Shown here in pieces: positions 54,071 to 62,371 of a stretch of 64,000 nt of DNA; the first letter of the stretch is position 1; each line of letters begins with the position of its first letter. This DNA comes from Nitratireductor basaltis (GTDB lineage: Bacteria; Pseudomonadota; Alphaproteobacteria; Rhizobiales; Rhizobiaceae). The stretch spans positions 2,451,285 through 2,515,284 of the forward strand of contig NZ_JMQM01000001.1 in NCBI RefSeq assembly GCF_000733725.1, read 5' to 3'. The notes beneath the pieces are model-generated. The model saw only the letters and a program-made list of their open reading frames with translations, was not told the DNA's origin and searched no databases. Position numbers and translations under genes: made by a program.

Positions 54071-55318
54071 TCACTGCACAGGCGGAAGGCTTTTCACCAT
54101 ATCGAGAATATTCGGCTCTGCCTTCTCGCCACCGAAAGCTTCCACCGTCCCGAATGCACCGCCGTAGCCCCATAGCGCCCACGCATAGCCGCGCTCCTCG
54201 GCCAGTCTCGTCACGTCACGGGTGAAGTCAGCGCGCCATTGCGCCTCCATGACATAGGGATTGCCGTATTCCTGGCGGATCATGCCGAACTCGCTGAGAA
54301 TGATCTCGTCGGAGGCAATTCCATGCTCGGCAGCCCACGCGTCAACGATCTTGAATGGCGCGTTGATCATGGCGGTCAGCTTTTCCGGAGTGTCGATCTC
54401 TGCCAGAAGCTCGTCGAGATATGCGAGCATGCCGTTCTTGCGCAGGACGGGTGCGTTTTCGGCTATTCGCGCCTTGGCCGCTTCCACGGCTTCGGCAAAT
54501 TGTGCCTCATGCTCGTGCGGCGGATAGGGAATGCCGGTGACATATTTGATGAAGTCGCCCGCCCAAAGCGCACCCTGATGTGTGAGAATGTAGGGCGCGT
54601 AGGAGTGGAAGCCCCAGATCAGGTTCTCATCGTCAAAGGCATCCGGGTCGAGGGCCGCGAGACCCTCCGCACTGCCCCAGCAGGCACCGTTCAGGACGAG
54701 AGTCGTTTCGGGTGCTGCCTTGCGCGCTGTTTCATGCAGACGCGTGAGCAATGTGTTCCAGCGGCGGGCATCTTCTCCCTCACACCCCATGACCGGCTCA
54801 TTCATCAGTTCGAACGCCACGGTTTCGGGGGACTTGCCGCCCAATGTCTGCGCGAGGTCTGCCACCAGGTCGAGATATTGGCCGAAGAGGTTTTCATCCG
54901 CCAGAATCTCTTCCACACCGGCGAACCTGTCCTGGCCGCGCGGTATCGGGTGAAGGTCGACAATGACCTTCATCCCGTTTCCAGTGAGAAAATCGACACC
55001 ATCCGCGATGGAGGCGAGGAGCTTCTCACGCAGATGACGCGACCTTCTGGACAGGAAAGGCAACGGATCGACAGGCATGCGAACGAAGTCGAAGCCGCTC
55101 TCCCTCAGCAGCGCTATGTCATCGGCATCCATCGTGCGTCGCCATTCCGGATAGGGCAGAAGAACGTTGCGTCTGCCCCAGTCGGATTCCTGAGGCCAGA
55201 TGTTCCATTGATCGAGATTGAGCCCGCGATGCGCCTTGAAGCTGGCCGCGTATGCAGGGACTTGCAGTATCAGGACCACCGCCAATGTGGCGGCAAGAAC
55301 TCTTTTGACGGTCTTCAT
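54071..55318 (-). CDS. Secreted glycoside hydrolase family 5 (cellulase-like)
   Basis: A 415-residue protein with a signal peptide (VLAATLAVVLILQVPAYAA) and a GH5 (beta/alpha)8 domain. The acid/base is Glu174 in AFELMNEPV, and the nucleophile is Glu343 in IILSEFGM. VIVDLHPIP and WGFHSYAPYILTHQG also fit. It probably hydrolyses beta-1,4-glucan or a related polysaccharide. No cellulose-synthase gene is in the window. It converges with the phosphoesterase gene with a 2-nt gap. Confidence 0.88.
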   Translation of the reverse strand: MKTVKRVLAATLAVVLILQVPAYAASFKAHRGLNLDQWNIWPQESDWGRRNVLLPYPEWRRTMDADDIALLRESGFDFVRMPVDPLPFLSRRSRHLREKLLASIADGVDFLTGNGMKVIVDLHPIPRGQDRFAGVEEILADENLFGQYLDLVADLAQTLGGKSPETVAFELMNEPVMGCEGEDARRWNTLLTRLHETARKAAPETTLVLNGACWGSAEGLAALDPDAFDDENLIWGFHSYAPYILTHQGALWAGDFIKYVTGIPYPPHEHEAQFAEAVEAAKARIAENAPVLRKNGMLAYLDELLAEIDTPEKLTAMINAPFKIVDAWAAEHGIASDEIILSEFGMIRQEYGNPYVMEAQWRADFTRDVTRLAEERGYAWALWGYGGAFGTVEAFGGEKAEPNILDMVKSLPPVQ

Positions 55319-55418
55319 CTGGCGCTCTCCCGGTCAGGTTGAAAGCACCTAGCATGGCCAGCCTGCAGCGGCTTGCGCTTCTTGCGGTTTGCGTTAACGC
55401 CTCAGACGGTGCCGGGGA

Positions 55419-56000
55419 TCAAGGTTCGGGCAGCGAGATTTCCACGTCCCAGTCATAGACGGTGTTGATCTCGAATTCCTGTCCACCAGCCTCGACAGCC
55501 ATGTGACGACGCATGAGCCGTCCGGTCTCCTCGTCAACCCATGACTGGACGGTGGATACGGTCTCCATGGGTTCTGTCGTTTCCTGCACATGACGCAGCA
55601 GGCGATGGGGCTTTCCGTCCATTTCGACAGTGCTGCATTCGGTGTCGCGGATTGTCTCGCGCAGCATCCTGTTCTGCGCCAGCTGCTTTTCGTACCAGTC
55701 TTCCGGCCTTTCCTTGTGAGGCGTGAAGACGACACCGTCCTTCGACATATATTCCTGATTTCCCAGAACGAGCCAGTGAACGCCGGTTTCCTTCACGTGC
55801 TGATAGAAATGGGAGTAGTCGGCAAAGTCCTGACGGCTATGCTGTACAGGATTGCCGCCCATCACCGTCTCGGTCTGGATCCGGTAATTGGTCCATTCGG
55901 GACCCGCTTCGAGAAGCTTCTGAACCTCTTCCCGACAATCTGCCGCTGCAGACGAAAGTGTCAGGGCCAAGAGACCCGCGATCACGATGCTGCGAACCAT
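55419..56000 (-). CDS. Secreted protein of unknown function
   Basis: A 193-residue protein starting at ATG 56000, with GGGGGAG upstream. The signal peptide is MVRSIVIAGLLALTLSSAAA. The mature part is acidic and contains Cys residues in ADCREEVQ and DTECSTVEMDG that may pair. I see no known catalytic motif. It is co-directional with the EEP-family gene about 95 bp upstream. Confidence 0.8.
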   Translation of the reverse strand: MVRSIVIAGLLALTLSSAAADCREEVQKLLEAGPEWTNYRIQTETVMGGNPVQHSRQDFADYSHFYQHVKETGVHWLVLGNQEYMSKDGVVFTPHKERPEDWYEKQLAQNRMLRETIRDTECSTVEMDGKPHRLLRHVQETTEPMETVSTVQSWVDEETGRLMRRHMAVEAGGQEFEINTVYDWDVEISLPEP

Positions 56001-56095
56001 GGAGCCGCTCCCCCTTTTTTTACGATTTCTGCATTCTAGCGGCATTTGCCCGCAGCGCCAATTCACCGGCAGCAACCGCCGCCGACAGGTCTCCC

Positions 56096-57142
56096 TCAGC
56101 CTTCCTGCGCGAGATCGATGTCGCGGCGCGCGCGCTGGAGATCATCTTCCTCCATGGGTGGCGGTTCCTGGTCGGAGGGTGAGGCACAAAGCGTGATCTT
56201 GATGGGGTAATGGTCCGATCCGAAGCTTGGGAGCACTTCGTATGACAGGGTCGCAAGAGCGCCCTGATGAAGCACCTGATCAAGAGGCCAGCGCATCCAC
56301 CAGCTGTTCGCATCATAGGTCGCCATATATCCAAAGCGCTGGCGGGGATCCATGAAGCGCCCGACGCGCTGCAGGCGTTCGACCGTCTTTTCCCACGGCA
56401 CCGCGTTCAGATCGCCAGCCAGGACAACCGGAAGATCCGCTTCACGTGCCTTGAGGGCTGCCCACATCAGTTGCGCGTCGCGACCGATCGAACGCTGGTT
56501 CGGATGGGGCGGCCTTGGATGAAGCCCCAGGAAGCGGATGCGCTCGCCCGACTCCAGCAGCAGCTCGGTTTCGATGGCGGGTGTATCCTGAGCAACCGGA
56601 TTGATGATGCGGGTGTTTTCGAGGGCAAATCTCGAGAAAAGATGCATTCCGAAATAGCTGCCGGTTATCTTTTGGGCAGTGTTGCCAAAGGATTCAGCGA
56701 GCGGCGCGAGTTGCTCATCCCACCATTCGTTGGTTTCAAGCGCCAGAAATATGTCGGGCTCCTCGTCCCGCACCAGTGTCAGCAACCGGTCGGCATTCCG
56801 ATTCTCCAGCTTCACATTCGCCACGAGAATGGAGAATCGCTGATCCGGCGCGCAGGTCTCTGCCTCTCGGTCTGCAACATGTATATAGGGGTAAAGCTTG
56901 TAGAAATTATAGCTCATGCCAGCAGCAGCGAAAAGCGCGATGACCGCCAGAACCTTGCGCCTGCCCCGCAGGGTCATTGCAAAGGCGATCAGCAATACGA
57001 GCAGGAGGACAAGGTAGTGCAGGCGGGGAAAGTCCGCCATGCGAACCCACCAGACATTGGTGTCGACAAGCGAGATCAGGCTGGCGCCGGTCAGGACGAC
57101 GATGATCGTGGCGAGAAGACCTGAAAAGAACGTGCGCAACAT
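56096..57142 (-). CDS. Membrane-anchored endonuclease/exonuclease/phosphatase family protein
   Basis: A 348-residue protein with three N-terminal membrane helices (about residues 5-25, 40-60 and 63-82) and a periplasmic EEP domain (from about 100). It contains LVANVKLENRNADRLL, PDIFLALETNEWW, FLGLHPRPPH, VLAGDLNAVPW and FGSDHYPI, where the Glu, Asp-x-Asn and Ser-Asp-His catalytic groups are intact. Substrate unknown (nucleic acid or phospholipid-like). ATG 57142 has GGGAG upstream; TTG 57166 is less likely. Confidence 0.87.
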   Translation of the reverse strand: MLRTFFSGLLATIIVVLTGASLISLVDTNVWWVRMADFPRLHYLVLLLVLLIAFAMTLRGRRKVLAVIALFAAAGMSYNFYKLYPYIHVADREAETCAPDQRFSILVANVKLENRNADRLLTLVRDEEPDIFLALETNEWWDEQLAPLAESFGNTAQKITGSYFGMHLFSRFALENTRIINPVAQDTPAIETELLLESGERIRFLGLHPRPPHPNQRSIGRDAQLMWAALKAREADLPVVLAGDLNAVPWEKTVERLQRVGRFMDPRQRFGYMATYDANSWWMRWPLDQVLHQGALATLSYEVLPSFGSDHYPIKITLCASPSDQEPPPMEEDDLQRARRDIDLAQEG

Positions 57143-57391
57143 GTTGCTCCCTGGTGAAGAGAACAACTTCCGCCGTTGACTGCGGTTCCGCGGGGGGCCT
57201 TGGAGAAACCTGTCCGGTGCAAGCGTTGCCTAGCAGCAAGAACCCAGGGTTACCCCGCTTGCAGGTGAGGGAACCGTGGATGATGCATCCGCGCGCAGCA
57301 GGGCCTGAGTGGAAGCCGGAACAACTCACTCAAGCGAGGTTTTGACAAATCCACTTTTCGATTGGCCGAGGAAAAGCTTCGCAGCCGAATA
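57143..57391. other. Intergenic region without a recognisable feature
   Basis: About 250 bp. The only structure seen is a widely spaced inverted repeat (GCAAGCG at 57219 and CGCTTGC at 57256). No gene, terminator or promoter stands out. Confidence 0.4.
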
Positions 57392-57739
57392 TCACTGCAA
57401 CTCCTTTGGCTCTGCCAGCACCACCATATTGCCGTCCGGATCCTCCAGCTGCGCAAAGGAGGCGAAATCACCCTCGACGATCTCACCCACCGACAAGCCG
57501 GCTTTCACCAGCCGCTCGTGCTCGCCTGCAAGGTCTCTTACTATCAGCGTCATCGAACCATGACCTGCGTGCTCGGAGTTGGAAACGAGTTGAAAACCTG
57601 CATCCGCTCCGTGATGCCATTCCTTGAGACCGTCCATGGGATCGACGTCGCTTCGCCGGCCGAAGAGCTTCTGATACCAATCAGCACTCGACCTGATGTC
57701 GCTGCAATTCAGCTGTGCGAAGAGCTTGAGCAATGCCAT
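57392..57739 (-). CDS. VOC (glyoxalase/bleomycin-resistance-like) family protein
   Basis: A 115-residue single-unit protein: ALLKLFAQLNCSDIRSSADWYQKLFGR at the N-terminus and FAQLEDPDGNMVVLAEP at the C-terminus, the usual betaalphabetabetabeta signatures. It could be a metal-dependent lyase/dioxygenase-like or binding protein; the substrate is unknown. I chose ATG 57739 over an upstream in-frame start lacking similarity. Confidence 0.85.
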   Translation of the reverse strand: MALLKLFAQLNCSDIRSSADWYQKLFGRRSDVDPMDGLKEWHHGADAGFQLVSNSEHAGHGSMTLIVRDLAGEHERLVKAGLSVGEIVEGDFASFAQLEDPDGNMVVLAEPKELQ

Positions 57740-57981
57740 GGCAAAGAGTTTCCTACAGTATAGCTGTCGAAGCAACTCTGGGGCTCCGGACGGACCTCGG
57801 TCGCCCCGCCTGATGACGGCCGCCTAAAGCAAATAGGCAACGTATACGCGAACAGGTCCGCAGGGGCTGGCAAGCAAAGCCGGCTATTGTTGGGATAGGG
57901 GCTAGGCTCGAACGGCAGCCTACAGGCGGCCGCTGGTGCAATCAGTCTGTTCCTATCCCCCTCCTCCCGAGCACCCGACGA

Positions 57982-58545
57982 TCAGGTGTTGAGCCCTTTC
58001 AGCAGTACCGAAAGCGTTTTGTCATAGTCTTCCTTCGCGTCCCGGGTGGCGGAGCTTGATCTGTCTCCCATCGCTGATGCAATCGCAGCGCCGTGGGTAA
58101 AGTCGACGAGAATGTTCAGCCAAAGCCTGGACATTGCCGACGGCAACCCGGCTTCAGCCAGGAGCAGTTTGATCTCGTCGGTTATCCGCTGCGCCTGCCG
58201 GGGGAAAACTGCGGGCTGGCTGAAGATCAGCAAGGTGAGTCCTGGATGAGCCAGCACCCGTTCGTGATAAGCTTGCAGCAGCGAGCGCATCCGTTCGAGA
58301 AAGGCACCGGAGGCTGGCGCGGACACTTCGGCGTAGACATGTTCAGACAAGGCGTCGACCAAGCCGTCGCGGTCACCGAAGTGATGATAGATGGTCATCG
58401 GATTGACCTGAAGGCGATCGGCGAGCGCGCGCATTGTGAAGCCCTCGATGCCACCGGTATCCAACAGTTCGAGCGCAGCGTCCAGGATCCGCTCGCGCGA
58501 GGCAGGTGCCCTGTTCCTGTGCGGGCGCCCGCGCGGGCGGGTCAT
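57982..58545 (-). CDS. TetR/AcrR family transcriptional regulator
   Basis: A 187-residue regulator. The N-terminal helix-turn-helix is RERILDAALELLDTGGIEGFTMRALADRLQVNPMTIYHHFGDRDGLVDAL. The C-terminal ligand domain is unremarkable. It overlaps the upstream DHFR-like gene by 4 nt (ATGA), so the two are co-expressed. A perfect palindrome before that gene is probably its operator. Confidence 0.93.
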   Translation of the reverse strand: MTRPRGRPHRNRAPASRERILDAALELLDTGGIEGFTMRALADRLQVNPMTIYHHFGDRDGLVDALSEHVYAEVSAPASGAFLERMRSLLQAYHERVLAHPGLTLLIFSQPAVFPRQAQRITDEIKLLLAEAGLPSAMSRLWLNILVDFTHGAAIASAMGDRSSSATRDAKEDYDKTLSVLLKGLNT

Positions 58546-59078
58546 GTGGCAATCTCATAACGCGACTGGACGAGACCGGAGGCGAAGCTTCTGGTGTCCT
58601 TGTGCACGAGCGGTATGTCCGAGGAAGTCGCGCCGAACAGGCTACGCCCCTCACCAAGCAGCACCGGAACCTGCGTGATGACCATTTCGGCGATCAACCC
58701 TGCGCGCAGGAATGACTGGATGACCTGTCCGCCATCCACATAGACGCGCCGATATCCCTCCGCTTCGAGCATCTCCATCACTCGTTCAGGCGATTTGTCC
58801 GAGACGCGCACCTTGCCAACAAGATCTTCCGGTATTTCCCGACCGTTAAATGTAGTGGAGAGAACGACTACCGGGCGAGAATAGAACCACGGACGTACAT
58901 CGCGCATCTTCTCGAAGGTGCCACGCCCCATCACGATGATGTCGATCGTCTCGATGAAGGCGTCATAACCGTGATCCTCCGCCGGATCGTCGCGCTCCAG
59001 CAACCAGGCAATATCGCCATCCTTGCGGGCGATGAAACCATCCAGACTGGTCGCAATGAATACGTGCCCGGTGATCAT
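58542..59078 (-). CDS. Dihydrofolate reductase family protein (RibD C-terminal type)
   Basis: A 178-residue protein: GHVFIATSLDGFIARKDGDIAWL, IIVMGRGTFEKM, RRVYVDGGQVIQSFLRAGLIAEMVITQVPVLLGEGRSLF. These are the NADPH-binding features of the YyaP/RibD_C group, reductases of unknown substrate, not classical folate reductases. GAGG lies 7 nt before ATG 59078. First gene of a two-gene operon with TetR. Confidence 0.9.
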   Translation of the reverse strand: MITGHVFIATSLDGFIARKDGDIAWLLERDDPAEDHGYDAFIETIDIIVMGRGTFEKMRDVRPWFYSRPVVVLSTTFNGREIPEDLVGKVRVSDKSPERVMEMLEAEGYRRVYVDGGQVIQSFLRAGLIAEMVITQVPVLLGEGRSLFGATSSDIPLVHKDTRSFASGLVQSRYEIAT

Positions 59079-59089
59079 CTCATTTCCTC

Positions 59090-59110
59090 TAATTATACAG
59101 CGTATAATTA
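59090..59110. promoter_or_regulatory. Candidate TetR operator overlapping a promoter
   Basis: A perfect dyad of two 9-bp arms, TAATTATAC and GTATAATTA, with a 3-bp centre (AGC). It lies 11 bp upstream of the DHFR-like start. The arm contains TATAAT, a consensus -10, so binding would block transcription of the DHFR-TetR operon. Confidence 0.7.
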
Positions 59111-59420
59111 CTTAGTTCTCGAAGCCGTTGAGGTCAACACGTCCCCAGGTCCGAGGTGGCAGATCGAGCAGTCTCAACGTCCGGGCGGCAAGGTCGCGTT
59201 CCGGTTTCGAACGGTGAAAAGATTGCCGCTGACCTACAGGAGGAACGGGGTCGCGGCGTTGCGGGTTTCCACCGCTCTGGCGTGACGAGTGCGGGTGAGA
59301 AGCAGGCGTTTGTGCAGCTGGCACGCAGCATGGCCAGAAGAAGTGGGAAGCCGGCTTGTTTCAGGCGAGGGTTTTCAGCGTCTGCGGTTCATGGAGCGCG
59401 TAAGGAAGGAGCTTGAATCA

Positions 59421-59445
59421 AAAAAGCGCTCGTTTGAGCGCTTTT
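59421..59445. terminator. Terminator next to the tRNA-like fragment
   Basis: GCGCTC (59426-59431), loop GTTT, GAGCGC (59436-59441), flanked by A5 on the left and T4 on the right, so it can act on either strand. On the minus strand it would sit about 10 nt after the tRNA-like CCA end, the usual place for a tRNA terminator. Confidence 0.75.
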
Positions 59446-59454
59446 GGGATGATT

Positions 59455-59468
59455 TGGTTGCGGGGGCC
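59455..59468 (-). other. Isolated 3' end of a tRNA-like sequence (initiator tRNA-Met type)
   Basis: TGGTTGCGGGGGCC is the reverse complement of an acceptor-stem 3' end, GGCCCCCGCAACCA, as in initiator tRNA-Met. The next bases, TGATT, differ by one from the GGATT expected of the T stem. After that similarity stops, and no tRNA body or 5' acceptor strand is found to the right. Confidence 0.45.
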
Positions 59469-59740
59469 TGATTGCACCGAGAATTGAAATATGGCGCAAC
59501 TCATGCGTGGTACATTCTCGCGCAGCGCAAAAGCAACCCAAAGAGGTAATCGGCAAATTTGCGGAACTGATAGAAGAACTGATCCATGGACAGCGCCCAC
59601 CATCGGGCCTTCATTTTCAGCCTCATTCGGCACAGCTACCCATCTACTCATGAATTGGGCGTGGCCTCGCGACAGGCGACACTCTAGTTGGAGAACGGTT
59701 CGCGGTGCATTTCAGCTTTGTGTGAGTGAGCTTCCGCTGG

Positions 59741-60439
59741 TTAGGTTCCAGGGCTCTGCGGAAGGGTCCGGGTCGTGCTACCTGATTTGTCGCGCGATGT
59801 GTTGAGAATGCGCAGCGCGGCACAGGCTGCACCGAAGCCGTTGTCGATGTTCACCACGCTTAACCCCGCCGCACAGCTCGCGAGCATTGATGACAATGCG
59901 GTATCGCCTTCACGGGCCGCGCCATAGCCGGTGGAGGTCGGGACACCGATCACCGGCCGGGACACCTGCCCCGCAAGCACACTTGCAAGCGCTGCATCCA
60001 TGCCGGCAACCGCTATGACAACATTATGCCTTTCGATCTCTTCAAGTCGTGCCAGCAAACGGTGCAGGCCCGCCACGCCAACATCGAAAATCAGTGTGGC
60101 CTCATGACCGTTGAAGGCCAGCGTGCGCTGCGCTTCCCAGGCAGCAGGCGCATCGGACGTACCCGCGGTGACGATGGCCACTGAACTTTTTATACGATGG
60201 GCAGGGAACGACCCCAGCACGCCGGTGCGCGAGGGCGCGTGGTAATCGATCTCCGGAAGCCCGGCTGCCATCTGGTCATCAAGCCTGGTGAAGAGCACTG
60301 ACGCATTGCGTCGAACAGCGGCCTCGACAATGGCGTAAAGTTGCTCCCGCGACTTGCCTTGGGCAAGCACGGCCTCGCCGATGCCGATGCGCTTGCGCCG
60401 GTTCCAGTCGAAATTGACCTCGTCTTCGCTCATGCTCAC
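59741..60439 (-). CDS. larB: Nickel-pincer cofactor biosynthesis protein LarB
   Basis: A 232-residue protein with a PurE-like domain. LarB carboxylates the pyridinium ring of nicotinic acid adenine dinucleotide and releases AMP, giving the dicarboxylate mononucleotide for the LarA cofactor. Conserved segments are AIVTAGTSDAPAAWEAQRTL, FDVGVAGLHRLL, VAVAGMDAALASVLAGQVSRPVIGVPTSTGYG and VNIDNGFGAACAALRI. Its ATG overlaps the larE stop (ATGA). Last gene of the lar operon. Confidence 0.94.
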   Translation of the reverse strand: MSMSEDEVNFDWNRRKRIGIGEAVLAQGKSREQLYAIVEAAVRRNASVLFTRLDDQMAAGLPEIDYHAPSRTGVLGSFPAHRIKSSVAIVTAGTSDAPAAWEAQRTLAFNGHEATLIFDVGVAGLHRLLARLEEIERHNVVIAVAGMDAALASVLAGQVSRPVIGVPTSTGYGAAREGDTALSSMLASCAAGLSVVNIDNGFGAACAALRILNTSRDKSGSTTRTLPQSPGT

Positions 60440-61218
60440 TTCGTGCCTCGCAGGAAGGCGCTGCCGCGCCTGTAGGCTGCAAGATGCACTTTCTCGTTGG
60501 CCAGTGCACTCGCTTCTGCGGCCAATGACTGTCGTTGCGCGGCGGAAAGGCCATCAAGGCGCTCAGCGTCGATCTCAAGCACATATCCCCCTGCACGCCT
60601 GCGGCAGCGCAGGGTGTGAAGGCCGTGACGGCGACGCAGCTCGCTTTCGACCAGATCAATACGCCTGAGCATGGCAGGATCTATGGCAATGCCGGTCTCG
60701 ACGCGGCTTGAAAGGCAGGGCGAAGCCGGCAGCTCGGAAAGTTCCCGCAATCCCATTTCGAGGGCCAGAGCCCTCACATCCTGCTTCGTGAAGTCGGCTT
60801 CCACATAGGGATGGCGGACGCCATGCTGGTTCGCTGCCTCGAGCCCGGGCCGCCAATCATCGAGATCATCCAGATTGGTGCCCGAAAGAAGCGTTCCGCC
60901 CACAGCTTCTGCCATGGTGCCGTAGAGATTGGTCTTGCAGAAGAAGCAGCGATTGGCCGGATTGGCTACATAGTCGGGATCGGCAAATTCGCGTGCATCG
61001 ATGATCTTTAGGTTCCATCCATCGCTGGCCGCGTGCTCTCTCACGCGGCGGGTGGCCTCTTCAGGCACGGCGGGCGAGACGGCATGAACGGCCGTGCAGG
61101 CGATGCTGCGCCGATGCGCAAATGAAGCCAAGGTCATGGAATCCACACCGCCACTCACGGCGATCGCGGGATTGTCGAATGCAGCGAGCAAGGCTTCAAG
61201 CCTGTCAGGATCAGCCAT
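60436..61218 (-). CDS. larE: Nickel-pincer cofactor sulfur transferase LarE
   Basis: A 260-residue ATP-dependent sulfur-insertion enzyme of the N-type ATP pyrophosphatase fold, with PP-loop VSGGVDSM (about residues 21-28). Cys168 in SPCLSSRVETG lies where the sacrificial sulfur-donor Cys of LarE is expected. There is also CFFC at 91-94, so a cluster-dependent variant is not excluded. ATG 61218 overlaps the larC end by 8 nt. An upstream in-frame ATG at 61260 is less likely. Confidence 0.93.
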   Translation of the reverse strand: MADPDRLEALLAAFDNPAIAVSGGVDSMTLASFAHRRSIACTAVHAVSPAVPEEATRRVREHAASDGWNLKIIDAREFADPDYVANPANRCFFCKTNLYGTMAEAVGGTLLSGTNLDDLDDWRPGLEAANQHGVRHPYVEADFTKQDVRALALEMGLRELSELPASPCLSSRVETGIAIDPAMLRRIDLVESELRRRHGLHTLRCRRRAGGYVLEIDAERLDGLSAAQRQSLAAEASALANEKVHLAAYRRGSAFLRGTK

Positions 61219-62371
61219 TTCCGCCCTCCAGCTTACGGCGAAGTTCTTCCCGCTCCGCACGGGTCTGCGCCTTCTGCTTCAGATCATCAAACTCGGCCTT
61301 TGCCGTCACGGCAGAAGGCCGCTTTACCTGCTTCACCCGAACCTGGTCACTGACGCTTTCCGTGCGCTCCAGCAGGTGGCGCGTGACGAGCGCCTCACGG
61401 ATTCCCAGTGTGGAGGTCTGCTCGAATATCAATTGCGTTGCGACATGCACCGCTTCCGGCATACATAGCACGCGCACCGACGCGGCCATCCGGCCCTTCT
61501 TCCCCAACACGGCATATTGAAGTGCATCGCGGACCCCTTCCTGAGCGCGGATCAGGTCAAGCGCATGAGCAAGATCCTCGCCAGTCTGGTCGTCGATTTC
61601 GAAGCTGAGTTCGGCCAGCCGGTCGAAAGTGGCATTATCGTTCTCCACTTCGATCTCGAGCACGCGCAGCATGTTGGGCCGGCCAGGCAGTTCTCGCATA
61701 CCGAAACCGTGGCCGCTGCGATGAAGTCTTCCGCTGGGCGCTTTTTCCAGCATCCTTGGCCGCAGATGTGCAAGAATTGCCGCCCCTGTCGGTGTGACGC
61801 GCTCGCCCGCAATGCCGTCATCGACAATGGCAAGATCGCCAAGCAGATGCGTCGTGGCAGGTGCGGGAACAGGCATCACGCCATGTTCCGTTTTAACGGT
61901 TCCGCCACCAAGCGGAAGTGGAGCGAGGCTCACGCTGGCCACATTCAGGCGGCTCAGAAGAAACCCTGCAAGCGCTATGTCGATGATGGAATCGACCGCG
62001 CCCACCTCGTGAAAATGCACCTTCTCTTCGGTCGTGCCGTGCACGGCGGCTTCGGCCTGAGCGAGATGGGTAAAGATGCTGCGTGAAATGTCTGCGGCTT
62101 CGTCCGGCATATGCGGCGAGGCTTCGATGATCCGGAGCAAGTCACTCAGATGCCGGTGGTGATGCTGATGCGCGCATTCGACATTCAGACGCAGGCCCGC
62201 AAAGCCGCCGAACGGTCCTTGCTCTACCCCGACCTCCGCATGACCCGGCATGAGCGATTGTGCGAGCGCGATTGCCTCGTCCTGCAGCTCGGGCGCAAGA
62301 TGCAGCAGAGAAGCCGCAAACATGTCACCGGCAATGCCGCCGACGGGATCAAGATGCAGGTGACGCGGCAT
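61211..62371 (-). CDS. larC: Nickel-pincer cofactor nickel insertase LarC
   Basis: A 386-residue CTP-dependent cyclometallase that installs nickel in the pincer. It begins HLDPVGGIAGDMFAASL, contains the His-rich CAHQHHHRHLSDLLRII and the VHFHEVGAVDSIIDIAL metal region, and the C-terminal nucleotide-binding domain from about residue 270. It is one uninterrupted frame, unlike Lactiplantibacillus plantarum larC, which needs a ribosomal frameshift. It starts at the larA stop (TGATG). Confidence 0.95.
   Translation of the reverse strand: MPRHLHLDPVGGIAGDMFAASLLHLAPELQDEAIALAQSLMPGHAEVGVEQGPFGGFAGLRLNVECAHQHHHRHLSDLLRIIEASPHMPDEAADISRSIFTHLAQAEAAVHGTTEEKVHFHEVGAVDSIIDIALAGFLLSRLNVASVSLAPLPLGGGTVKTEHGVMPVPAPATTHLLGDLAIVDDGIAGERVTPTGAAILAHLRPRMLEKAPSGRLHRSGHGFGMRELPGRPNMLRVLEIEVENDNATFDRLAELSFEIDDQTGEDLAHALDLIRAQEGVRDALQYAVLGKKGRMAASVRVLCMPEAVHVATQLIFEQTSTLGIREALVTRHLLERTESVSDQVRVKQVKRPSAVTAKAEFDDLKQKAQTRAEREELRRKLEGGNG

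Larger units (their letters stand above)
59111..59740. other. Gene-poor interval with tRNA-like remnant and lower G+C
   Basis: About 630 bp between the DHFR/TetR operon and larB. The left part (to about 59420) holds no convincing gene. A terminator and a tRNA 3'-end fragment follow at 59421-59468. The right part (59470-59740) is visibly less G+C-rich than its neighbours. In it, one plus-strand frame (about 59535-59652) reads KEVIGKFAELIEELIHGQRPPSG before a stop, as if from a decayed coding sequence, but it has no start codon with a ribosome-binding site. Confidence 0.5.

Noticed and set aside
57892..57959. Inverted GGGATAGG/CCTATCCC pair between the VOC and TetR genes
   Set aside because: Arms are short and 50 bp apart, with no other element-like features.
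59491..59805. 104-codon plus-strand frame before larB
   Set aside because: Overlaps the larB end, has no ribosome-binding site and a Ser/Arg/Trp-rich random-like composition.
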